Origin: Oreocharis arfaki | Taxonomy: Eukaryota; Chordata; Aves; Passeriformes; Paramythiidae | Assembly: GCA_013398015.1 (NCBI GenBank) | Contig: VZRR01007624.1 | Coordinates: forward strand, 328,484 to 392,483 | DNA: 64,000 nucleotides | Reading direction: 5' to 3' | In this document: positions 51,753-63,132 of the stretch, piece by piece | Numbering within the stretch: position 1 is the stretch's first letter | Layout of the letters: every line of letters starts with the position of its first letter | Made by a program: the position numbers and the translations under genes | The notes under the pieces: model-generated | Database searches by the model: none | What the model saw: the letters and a program-made list of their open reading frames with translations, nothing else | What the model was told of the DNA's origin: nothing

Positions 51753-51928
51753 AGGATGGAAGGACGGATGGGAGGGAGGGAGGAAGGCAGGCGAGAAGGA
51801 AGGCAGGCAGGCAGGCAGGGAGGCAGGCAGGAAGGCAGGCAGGCAGGCAGGGAGGCAGGCAGGAAGGCAGGCAGGCAGGCAGGGAGGCAGGCAGGAAGGC
51901 AGGCAGGCAGGCAGGAAGGAAGGAAGGG
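51753..51928. repeat. Purine-rich (GGCA)n microsatellite with 32-bp higher-order unit
   Basis: The tract is built from GGMA tetramers (GGCA, GGGA, GGAA). From about 51802 the variants recur in a fixed order: GGGA at 51818, 51850 and 51882, and GGAA at 51830, 51862 and 51894. This gives an exact 32-bp period of eight tetramers. The ends are less regular (GGAT, GAAGG). Confidence 0.97.
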
Positions 51929-53149
51929 TCTTCGTACCTGATGTTTAAACCACTACTTTGATTTTATTAAGGGTGCTAACTTGATTCCCAACCTAAGTGG
52001 TTAACACACACTTAAAACTATTACAAATGCTTATTTAAAAAACACACTGAGTCATCTCTGAGCACTTCATAAATATGCAGCAGGAAACTCCCAAACAGTG
52101 ACTCATAACTTCAGAGGTTTAAAACATAATCATGAATTTTCCAACTGTTACTCATACTCGTTTAAATCCTAAGCAAAAACCATCCTTGTTCTGTGAATTC
52201 CACTTGGCCACTCATTATGCTCTGCAGAAAAAAGAGCACAATGGGAAAATACAACCAAAACCATAGAACTGGGAAGAGTGCTGATTCATAACAACTTACA
52301 TGGAAACACTATTTTATATAAACATACACTGAACATTCTTTACCTTACTACTGATGCCATGTGTGGCTTTTGTCTTTATCTTATTTTGAAGGAAAGACTG
52401 AGGAAAACAAACAAACAAACAACTTTGACAACTTTTTTTAATCTAGAAAGAAGAAAAACAACATGCAACAATGTCCAAGTTTCTTCTCCAAAAAATTCTA
52501 TTTGTGTACAACTATTTAAAGTTGCAACTCAACAATCCTGACTAGATCCTGATCAGACAATGCACTGAGATGCTCTAGCTACCTATTCCTAACAGAATTA
52601 TGATGCTAAGAATACATGTTTAATGGGTTACTCTGCTAAACATCACCGTAACATTTCTATTTAATCTTGAAATGGATTTTTTAAAATTTTGATTAATTAT
52701 AACTAAAGCTGTTTTATTGCAAACATTGTGATTTCTGCAAAATTAACGACCACAGCTTACAAATTCATTTCCCTAAATCGTAGTAAAACATTGGCTTTCT
52801 TTGTCAGAAATGTTTTCACCAAAAGGCAAGTTAGTGTATCCACACTGTAAAAACCACAGAAGTGTTAATGCTTCCCATTTACTGCAGCAGCACCAGCTAA
52901 AAGACAGGAATAATTTTTGGTACGATCGCAGGCAATTACACCATAGTCAACAGTCAAAAGAAACACAGTCTCCTATTCCTGAAATACTTGTATGGAATAC
53001 TAGATTTTCAGATGAAAAAGAGAGTACGGAAAAAAGGCAATTAAAAGAATTATGGTAGAATGGCAATTTTATTTTCTAATTCAAATGTATTTAACCAGAA
53101 TGATGGGTCTTTGCTTCATTTAAAACCAAATCAATTGGGTTTTTGTCTT

Positions 53150-53242
53150 TAGTTTGGTTGGGAGATTTTTGGTGGTTTGGGGTTTTTTGTGTGGTTTTGT
53201 TTGTTTGTTTGTTTGTTTTTGGTTTGTTGGTGTTTTTTTTGA
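53150..53242. repeat. T/G-rich tract with (TTTG)n
   Basis: TTTGGTTGGGAG, TTTGGGGTTTTTTG and six TTTG units at about 53196-53220, followed by more T/G-rich sequence to the GACAGGAG boundary. Confidence 0.9.
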
Positions 53243-54474
53243 CAGGAGTAATTACATTAAAATTAGATTTTCTTAGAAATTATAATTAGATTTGTTTATA
53301 AAGTGTCAAAATATGTAATTTCAGCCAGCCAGAATTCCTTCCATGCCCACTCCCCTTTTATTAAGCTCAATGATTAAAACACGGTCAGGAATTGCATCAT
53401 TTAAGTCAGGAACTGTTTGGCAATACATTTTTATGACACCGTATTTAATAGCAGAGTAACAGTAACCAAAAGTTTCTTTTAAAAGTCAAGCAACAGCGAA
53501 GCATCAATACTTGACTCCATATTCCTGCATCTACAAGACAAGTGTCACACCCTGCTTTAAAAAAAAATAATAAGATTATAAGGAATCAAGTTGTTCTTGT
53601 CCATCTCTAGCATTTTAATTTTATCACACCAAATGGTAAACAATCTGTTTGGCAACTTATGATCTATTTTTACCAGGTAGCAGGAGCGTAACTTTTTCCT
53701 ATTGAAATAAAGACACACAAGAAATCAGTTTAAATATATCAACATCACAGCTTTAATAGAGGAAAAGTGTAAATTACTCCTAAGGTCTCTGCTTGAGAGT
53801 TGATCGGTAATTGTTTGCCTAAGGCACCCTACCCGCATTCAACTTAGAGAGAAAAAGAAGCTAAATGGTTTTAAAAAAAGGCAATTAACTTTTCCAAAGC
53901 AGACAAGAAACCCTAATGAGTTCTGAAAAATGAAATTTATTAGACTTACATGCAATATTACAAATATTTGATAATACACTTGTGCCAAGGTAACTGCATT
54001 AAGCACAAAATGTTAAAAAGAAAACATCAAAGTTTAGAATACCACAGGATAATATGAACCACAACATTATGATGGGACCTGAAGTCAGCCCAAATTTTGA
54101 AATAGAATCATCTGGACTTCTGTCTCCTACAATCCTCTGTTTCCATCCACTAGAAGTTATAATTTTCTGAGAACAGGTACCATTTTAAAATAAATAAATA
54201 GAAAATAGAACAGAATTTTAAAAGCTTTGTAAACAACTGTCCCCTGCCCCCTATATTCTTGCACTTTTTTTATCAGTTCACCTTGGTGATAATCCACCAT
54301 TGGACTTCATGGGGACATTTTCAAGACTTGGTTTGTCTCGATCAGGAAGATGCTTTTGTGGTCAGTCTCCTCCTCACTCTTAAGTCTTGTCTTTGTTCAC
54401 GTTGTGGGATGGTCTCGAAGAATGAAACTTGATAATTTCAGGGTGAATTATGAGGGTTGCATCAGTAGCACCAT

Positions 54475-55012
54475 CAGCAGGTCAGGGGTGATCTTTCCCC
54501 TCTGCTCAGCTCTGCTGAGACCCCTCAGGAGAGCTGTGCCCAGTGCTGAGCTCCCAGTACAGGAGAGACATGGACACTGGAACCAGTCCTGCCCAGGGTC
54601 ACCACGGTGGCGGAGGAATTTGAGAAGCTGTCACATGAGGAGAGACCGAGAGAGACTGGAATGTTCTGCCTGGATAAGAGAAGGCTCAGGGAGATCATAC
54701 TCATGCATGTAAACACCCAGTGTGATGGGCTAAAGAAGATGGAGTCTGCTGGGTTCCAGAGGAAAGATGAGGGGCGATGAAATACAGAAAATTTCCTTAA
54801 ATCACAAGGAAGAGCTTCATTATTGTTAGCATAGACAAATGCTAGAACAGGTTGCCCAAAGAGTTTATGAAGTATCCATTCTTGGAGATATCCAAAATCT
54901 GAGTGGATAAGGCCATGGGAAACCCATTGTAGCTGACCATGCTTTGACCAGGTGTATTGGACCAGACCATCTCCAGAGATCCCTTCCAAAAGAAATGATA
55001 CTGTGATTCTAA
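54475..55012 (+). mobile_element. CR1 LINE 3' part, plus strand (~540 bp, divergent)
   Basis: The order of blocks is that of CR1 sense: TTTCCCCTCTGCTCAGCTCT, the sequence after GAGACCCCTCAGGAGAG, GCTAGAACAGGTTGCCCAAA, and a 3' terminus ACCATCTCCAGAGATCCCTT ending near ATACTGTGATTCT. It is more diverged than the copy at 59090. The 176-codon open frame on the opposite strand (54525-55055) is an antisense reading of this element and not a gene. Confidence 0.9.
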
Positions 55013-57704
55013 ACTGGAAGGTGCTCTCCATCCACTGCTGGACATTCAAGCCCATAATGTCAGATTAGAGACAGTCTGAAATAAAATCCCCCATCCCTCT
55101 TCAAAAGCATTGGCAGCACAGACATCCTTTCCTCAGCACTCCCTGCTTCACTTGAAAAATCTGCAAGTTTTTGCCATATTTCCTACTAATGTAAATCCAT
55201 TCTGTCACCAGAGAGAGATGATGATCCAATTCTTGCTTCTCTCTTGAGTGTCCCTGGCTGCTGAGGTCTAACATCCTGATGGCAGAGCTTCCATCCTTTC
55301 AGCCATTCCTTTTTTCCCCCTTCTCTGTCCTCACTTGCAGAACTTCCCCTCGTGAGCCTTCTGATGTGTATCCACAGAAGGAAGATTCTCTCCCTCTCCA
55401 GAAGGTTCAGAACAGGCAGCAGCCAGGACACAGCAGCCAGGGATCTTCTTGCCACCTTCTCTGCCACCCAGGGAAGCCCCTGGAAAGCGCACAGCCCACA
55501 GCTCCTCTTAACCTGAACACCTCTGGGTTGGGCTGTGTAACACAGGTGAATGACTGAGCATTTTTAAGGATTATAATCAACTTCACCACTTTCAAAAGTA
55601 CTGTGGACAACAGTCTGCACCATTCCAAGTATATTCCCAATTTATAAAAACAAATTGTTCATGTTCTCAGGCACTGAAATGCAGCTTTTGTGCTCGACTG
55701 ATGGAATCCATGTCCATCGCTACCTTGTGCTTCTCTCCAGCTTTCCTGTGTGCTTCATTAAGCACATGGTCAAGTAGAAGAACTCCCAAGCTTTTCTCCT
55801 GCTTCACTGACCACCTGCCACAAAAGCCACCTGCTTCACTGACCTCTGATGTGTTAAGGGAAATATACAAGACTTTTTAAAAGTTTATTTCTTAATTTTG
55901 CTCTAGTTTAATTATTTCCAACTAAATGACATAAGGAGATCCAAGGGTAGGACAAGCAAGTGTTCATGTAAGGTTATATAAAAGCATAGTACAGCTAGAC
56001 AGCATTTCAGCCTGTTTCTCATTTAATATTTCACATCCTATAGATAGAAAAATGAGAAGGAAAAATGAGAAGACAACCCTTAGAAATTTAAATAAAAATG
56101 GGGTTGCTTTTGACATATATAAATTCCACCTTTTCAATTTACAGGATTGCCAGTCGTCTTGAATTTTGTCACAGGAGACTCCCAGTTTTCATAGACCTGT
56201 CATGTGCCCTGTCAAACAAACTTACAAGATATTGTAAAACGTGTAGAGGGAAGTATCTTTCTATTGTGGTGTGGGGATGACAGCTTTATGAATGATGTCA
56301 AGGAAAAATGTTGTTCTACAGAGCAAATATCTGGCAAGTTATTATACACTATTCACCCGCTGCCCACATTACTCAGATGTTTTAAGGCCTTGCTCTCCCT
56401 TCCTCGTGCTTCAAATTCAAATATTTTACTTTTTCATAGGCTATTTTAAAAAGATAAAGAACGGCCAACACAATAAACAACTAAAGTTTGGTAACTGGAG
56501 AGAGACTAATTAGGGGGTTTAGCCATTTTCTGTATAATGGAGATTGTAATAGAAACTTAAACCACAAATGTCCTGTAAGTGGCTGCATGTTTTCACTCAT
56601 TCTCTGAAAGTAATAACACCATATTATCTGTACTCTCATATTTTGAAGGGCTTCTTTGAAACATCTGATGCAATAATCAATGCATGAACGAATACAAATA
56701 CAAATATAAATCAAAAATAAATCCTGGCTCACACTGAGAGCTCTAATACAAACCCACGCCCTAAAAAGTTACAATAGATGCTTTTTACTCCCAACTTTTT
56801 GCAGCTCACAGTTATCTCTTAGCATTTGCTAGGATGCATCTTCTTCAAAAATATTAAAGGCAGCATGTTTTAAATGCTCATGTGCTGTTCTCTCAGTTAA
56901 AAAATACTATAAAACATGTCTGAAGTTTTCCATAGCTGGATGCCTGCCCACCTACATTTACTGACATTCACCACTATAACCTAAAAGTAAAGAGTCTTTA
57001 TCCTAACTAAGATAAAATCAACCAATGGTACAGTCTGCAGAGAAAAGTTCTGAGTTTATACTTCTAAGAAATGGCCACACACAGCAACCAAAACAGAATT
57101 ATCTAAAGAACAGCACAAGAACACAAAATACCTCTCAACCCTCTCTCACAAATAGCATGAGATTCCTTGAAAATGATAGGAGAAATGGGTGTGAATGTCT
57201 TTTTCTGCACAAAACAAAGCTGAATTCTACGTACTCAGTAACCCTCACTGATCCTCTCTTCTCTGATCTTGTTCAAGGTTTCTCTGAATCCAGAAAAACT
57301 TTCACCATCTCTCTCCTTCAAGTGTTTCTTCACATCTTCAAAGAACTCCAGTACGTCAAGCGTATGGACTGTGAAGCACTGACTTCAAAAGCAAAATAAA
57401 AGCCTGGTCCTCAGTCTATGGGACACATTCATGTGTCCACTAATTCTGCACTACAATTTCCATCAGTGTCCAACAGAGACATCAGGCTTAGCAGTACACT
57501 GTGTCCCAGATCTGGAATTCTCAGAAAGTACTGGCATCATGCTTGCCATCTGTCAATCAGTCCACAGGCACAGAGATGGCTGAAAGCAGGAGGTGACAAA
57601 CTACAGTTGGCAACTGAAACCATCACAGCACTTCACGGAGGTGCTCGGGGTGCAGTAATAGTGATTTTGTTCACTCCCACCACATTATTTTCCACATAAA
57701 ATTT

Positions 57705-57925
57705 TTCAGCCTGGAAAAGGGAAGGCCTCAAGGTGACTTAACTGCAGCCTTGCAGCACGCAAAGGGAGCCCACAAGAAAGATGGAGAGAGACTATTTACA
57801 ACAGCATTTAGCAACAGGGCAAGGGGAAATGGCTTCAAATTCAAAGAGAGTAGGTTTTAGATTAGATATTAGGAATAAATTCTTTACTGTGAGGGTGGCA
57901 AGACACTGGAACAGGTTGCCTGCAT
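57705..57925 (+). mobile_element. CR1 LINE internal fragment, plus strand, lacking the 3' end
   Basis: TTCAGCCTGGAAAAGGGAAG, AACAGGGCAAGGGGAAATGG, TTTTAGATTAGATATTAGGA and CACTGGAACAGGTTGCC follow CR1 order, but the match stops about 150 bp before the expected 3' terminus. Confidence 0.88.
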
Positions 57926-59089
57926 TCCTTGATTTTATGAAATTCAGTGTTAGTCATTGATATGGTTGATCTCTTAATCAGTTTTGCTTTAAATCTTCCC
58001 TGATTTGCAGCAATGTGCCACCATAACATCTCTATGCATTCACTGAAATGCCCACCACTGTAATGTTAAAAAAAAAAAATTAAAACCCCTGAATTACGTT
58101 AACAGAATTTGTAAAATTATGTTCTGCAGTTTATCATTATGCTAAGGTATGGCTGATGTATGGTACTGACTTCAAAGCTCAAATATCTACAGACTTGTCT
58201 AAAAGATCTCCTTTTATCCCACAACACAGTGAGTCTTCCTCACTTCTGGAATACCTGTCCTGCACTCATCTCTAAGCCTGGAACTATGTGACAGGTAATA
58301 AACCTAGGATTAATCTAATGTATTTTAAGTCATTATTAATGGAATCCACTAATCTGCCTGTGCTTTTAAGTGGTTGTATCAGTCAAAACATGAAGAAATG
58401 TGACAGACAATTCCTGCATACGAAGTTCCAGGTTGCTGATTTATCCAGAGATGTGGAATGTTTACCTCAATCAAGCTAAGATGTTGGTGTCAAATGTCTT
58501 AACATATAGAAAAACTACTCAGAAATTCAGCTTTGTGCTGCTGCAGATACACAGCACCACATGGAGGAGAACACAAGGAACAGGAGAATGGATTGTAGTT
58601 TGATTTCCTGTGCAAGACCTAAAAATCACTATCTCTGAAAGATAAAAACCTCTTCCTTGTAAAAAAGCCCAATATTCCAAATATGGCCTGAAAATGTTCT
58701 CACTTCAAATTTTCTGAGTATTTTAACAGCAAATTACTCATTAAATTCACAGCTAAACAACCCAAAATTTGGTTCTGCTCTTAAAACAGCAGTTCCTTTG
58801 AAAGATTGTGATGGATGGTATAATAAGTGTTTTGCACAGCAATGTTTTCATGTTTTAATTACACACACACTCAGCAGAGCTCCCAGGTGTCTTTTCCTGC
58901 ACCAGCTCACAAAGGATCCCTTTACCCACCCTTACTTTATCCACAACCTGAGAGTCTAAGGATTTTTATGAGGAAGATCTGACAAGCAAACAGCCAACAA
59001 GGAGGGCAAAAAGGATCCTTAGTTTTGGGTGGATGTTATTTCCAGACCTCGAAGGCTGCAGGAGAAGGGCAGGAGGGGTTACCAGACCA

Positions 59090-59622
59090 CAGCAGAGATC
59101 TTCTCCTGCAGTCCAGGAATGTTTTCCAGGGGGATTCTGCCCCTCTGCTCTGCTGAGATCCCACCTGGAGTGCTGCATCCAGCTCTGGGGCTCCCAACAT
59201 CAGAAGGACGTGGAGCTGCTGGACCAAGTCTAGAGGAGGCATCAAAGATGCTCTCAAGGCTGGGACACCTCTGCTCTGGAAACAGGCTGGGAGAGCTGGG
59301 GCTGTGCAGCCTGGAGAAGAGAAGGCTCTGGAGAAAACTCAAGAGCCCCTTGCAGTGCCTGAAGGAGCTACAGGAGAGCTGGAGAGGGATTTTGGACAAG
59401 GGGCTGGAATGATGGGACAAGGGGGAATGGCTTTAAACTGAAAGGGAGGAGGTTTAGATTAGATACAGGAAGAAATTCTTGGCTGTGAGGGTGATGAGGC
59501 CCTGGAACAGGTTGCTCAGAGAAGTCATGAATGTCCCATCCCTGGAAGTGTCCAAGGTCAGGCTGGATGGAGCCCCAAGGAACCTGGTTTAGTGGAAGGT
59601 CTCTCTGCTCATGGGACTGCGC
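59090..59622 (+). mobile_element. CR1 LINE 3' part, plus strand, last ~65 bp missing
   Basis: It carries the ORF2 end (CCCACCTGGAGTGCTGCATC, CAGCTCTGGGGCTCCCAACA) and the 3' UTR to GGTCTCTCTGCTCATGGGA, then leaves CR1 sequence before the terminal GATGATC and octamer section. It is less diverged than its neighbours at 54475 and 57705. Confidence 0.94.
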
Positions 59623-62600
59623 CAAAATCAAAGGAATGTCTTCACACCACCGACACAGGGGGACAGTTTACACACACAAACACCAACCCTTGTCCCTTCA
59701 CAACAAAAGATTCCCCATAATTATTCCACTTTCTGGCAATGTGCAGTCTCGAGTTTTGCCTGTTTCCATCCTTATCACCATCCATGAGCTTTTACAGCTT
59801 ATTCTCTCCCCACCCTATCGCAAGAAGGAAGCCACTGGGGGGCGTGTCTGGCAGCCAGCTAAGGTCATCCCACAACACTGGAATTGTCTATAAAAACGCA
59901 GTTTTAATTTAAATGTTCATCTTACTAAACCTCAAATAGGTAATTTTCTTCTCTCTTAAAATGGCCTCAGAAAAATACTGCATTTAGTCACTCAACAGCA
60001 TTCTAACATGAACTCACTTCTCTCCTGATTTCTTCGTATTTATGAATTCCTTTGATGTCATAATTTTAAACCATTCTTGAGTCTAGTGTACTTACTAATA
60101 ATAAAGTGTACACTGAAAATAATGAGAAAAACACATATCTGATTCAGGATCCTAACAGGAACTCAAAAAGCCTAACAAATAAAATGCAGCATGTAGAAAC
60201 TTAACAATACATTCTTGTACTTGTAAAGACTGTGAAGAACTAAATCTTTCTGGGTCTTCAACACTATGGCTCGTTCCAGTCATTATGCTTGTGTAATCCA
60301 AAAAAAATGAAGCATTCAGCACTTCACCAATGTCAAAATGACAGATTAAAATTAACAATAATAATTGCTCTCAATATTTACTTTCAATTGTCTTTCCTAA
60401 CATATTGCCATTGAATCCTTTATTTTCTGTCCCTTTCAAATGATTAGTTCTCCTGTTCCAGCCCTTGTGTCATCATGGAGAACTGCTGACTTGGTCTAAA
60501 TGCAAGCAGCTTGTCAGAAACATCACCAAATCTGAGTTAAATATAGGTGGTGAACCACAAAAAATGTGTCACTTACATTACGGCACCCTACCAGTTCTGA
60601 AAACGAAAGGAACTACTCATATTTTATATTTTTATGAAGTAGAAAACAAGATGTAAAGGGGGTTGAGTTACAGAAAGATTTCAGAACTGCATTTGAGTTG
60701 TGGAAAAAAATAGTATGTCGTTTAAAAGTCAGTAACAGTCGAAAGAAAGGAAATCCTTCATCTTTCAGAAGGCAGCACTCTTACTTTGGGACAAGGCACT
60801 GACATTATACCCTAGTATTTAAATAATTGCCGAAAGAATTGCATTTCTGATGAGACATAAAACCCGATCGCTTTCACATGTAGAGAAATGTTAAACCTTC
60901 ATGTTTGGGACAAATTTCATTTGGACAATTACATTCCAACTAACTACTCCTGTGATTTCAAATGTCTAAGAGTCACCAAAACAAATGACAGCACCTTAGC
61001 TCTCACACGAGAACATGAGGAACTAGAAGGTCACTGAGATAAACAGCGGTGTATGGGTAGACAGTTTTAAATGTCAGCAAGGCAATTTGTGTAGGATATA
61101 AAATGCAACTGAGAATTAAGCAGCATTTGTGAAAACTATGCTGAAAAGTATATGGGATCTTTGGTTAAGTCATAGGCACATGGGGACTGCATTCATTAAC
61201 CCATGAAATTAATTAAGTTTTAAACAGTAGGTCCTTTGTTTACTAACAAAAGCTACTTCCGTGTTAAGCGGAGTTGCTTTCTACAATTCGACCAAAGAAA
61301 GCCCTGTTTTATGTGCATAATCTGTATTTTCAGACACCAGGGAGCGGAGTAAGGATAATTCTTCAATGTTCCTTACAAGAAATACTACAAGCGCAAAGGA
61401 AATATGGGATCAGAGGGAAACAGGTGAACAAGACAAGGAGTTTTAAAAAAAAATTCATACAAAATAATGACTGACACAGTGCAGGAATGAAAACATTACC
61501 TAAGATACCCTTGAAAATGGGTAAAGTCAAAGCAACACATTGCTTAGAACTTATTAGGCAGGATTAAAAAAATGCAACAAACTTGTTTGATCTGTGAGAA
61601 GAGTTAATTTTACAATATCAAAGATACTTTGATACTTTGACAGTAATCTTACTCATTAGAAATGCTTGAAAGGGTCAGAATAGAAAGTGGATTTTTCATA
61701 GTATTCATATTTTTTTATATTGGAAAAATATAAACATATTTATATGTTTAAAACAACTCCATGCATCAAGCATTGGAATGGAACAAGGGTGTTTTGTTTG
61801 TTTAAAAAATGGGGCAAAACAAAGACTTTGGAATAAGGAAAGAAATAGACAAGAAGAAAATAAAATAACTAAACCCTCTTTTTGAAATATGACAGCAAAG
61901 TTTAGCACTTAGACTACAGTTTTTTAAGATAGCAGCCACTCAATAGACTATATCTGATTAAAAAAAAAAAAGTATAAAAGTACTTCTTTTATGGTGTAAA
62001 GAAGTACACCAGGAAAGTAAGACAATATTTTCTTACCAGATTTATTTACTTGAGATTACTTTCAAGACACATCTTGTATTGCCATTGGTGATATAAAATA
62101 TCCTGCTAAAATAAGCTATCACTCCTCTGAAAAAGACATAACCACTGAAACAGCACTTGACTACTTGACATCTAACTACACCCATCTAGCAAACCACAAT
62201 CATCTTGCTGAAAAAGCTTCTGAAGCCGTCTCTGAGTTTATACGCTTATCCCGGAGTAGATTTATAAATATTTTGTATATTCTGTAGTACTAAGTGTGTA
62301 TCATGCTTATCTTTTGGAATAAATTAGCACCTAACGTAGTAATCCAAAAGGTTGGTTTCCTTTAGAAGGGAAGAGATTATCAGTCTGGTTTTTGATGCAC
62401 CTCAAACTTACACTCTACCACTTCCATTTGATATCACAGACATAAAAGCTAGCCTTTCAATGACTCCACTAGAATTATCCTACTTTTTAACCTTTGATGG
62501 TAAATTCACTGTTCTTTAAACATGAGATCCACCTTTTCCTTTAGCTATCAATATTTTCTGTAACACCTTATTCTGTGGAACACTTCCGTAACATGTAAAA

Positions 62601-63132
62601 AATGCACAACCCATTTTAATCCTGAGATACAAAACTGTCTCGTAAAAGAAGGAGCTAAACACTGCAAGCACACGTTGAATAAATTTGTTTGCTCACCCTT
62701 AACACTTTTAAAAAATTTAGACATTTGCAGCACGACAGTGAAGTCATTTGCTCTGCAATATGGTATCTCCTCATGAAGGCATTTTGTATTTTTATAATAG
62801 GTATTTTTAAAAGACACATTAGTACTTGTAGTGAATGCAAGTCATTCATCTGAGACTCATAAAACACACCTATGCTCTGCTTAGGAAAGATGAATTTCCC
62901 AGTGCTTTCTCACAGTCCTCTGTTCCAACACACTTCAAGTGAGGAGAGGCAAAGTTTTGCCTCGATCCACAACTGCAGAAAGGAATTAGCTTCTAAACAT
63001 ACCCCAAAGCAAGACTAAACACAAATGATGTTAAATGTTGGGATCCAAAGTGATAATTCAACCTTATTTTTTTCATAAAGGAGGAAAGAAAGAAAAGAGA
63101 AAAGTAGGAAAATGCCAAGAGTGATGAGGAGA

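Noticed and set aside
51717..51941. Open frame with a glycine, arginine, glutamine and alanine repeat
   Set aside because: It is only the translation of the GGCA microsatellite.
54525..55055. Longest open frame, 176 codons on the minus strand
   Set aside because: It is an antisense reading of the plus-strand CR1 at 54475-55012 and resembles no protein.
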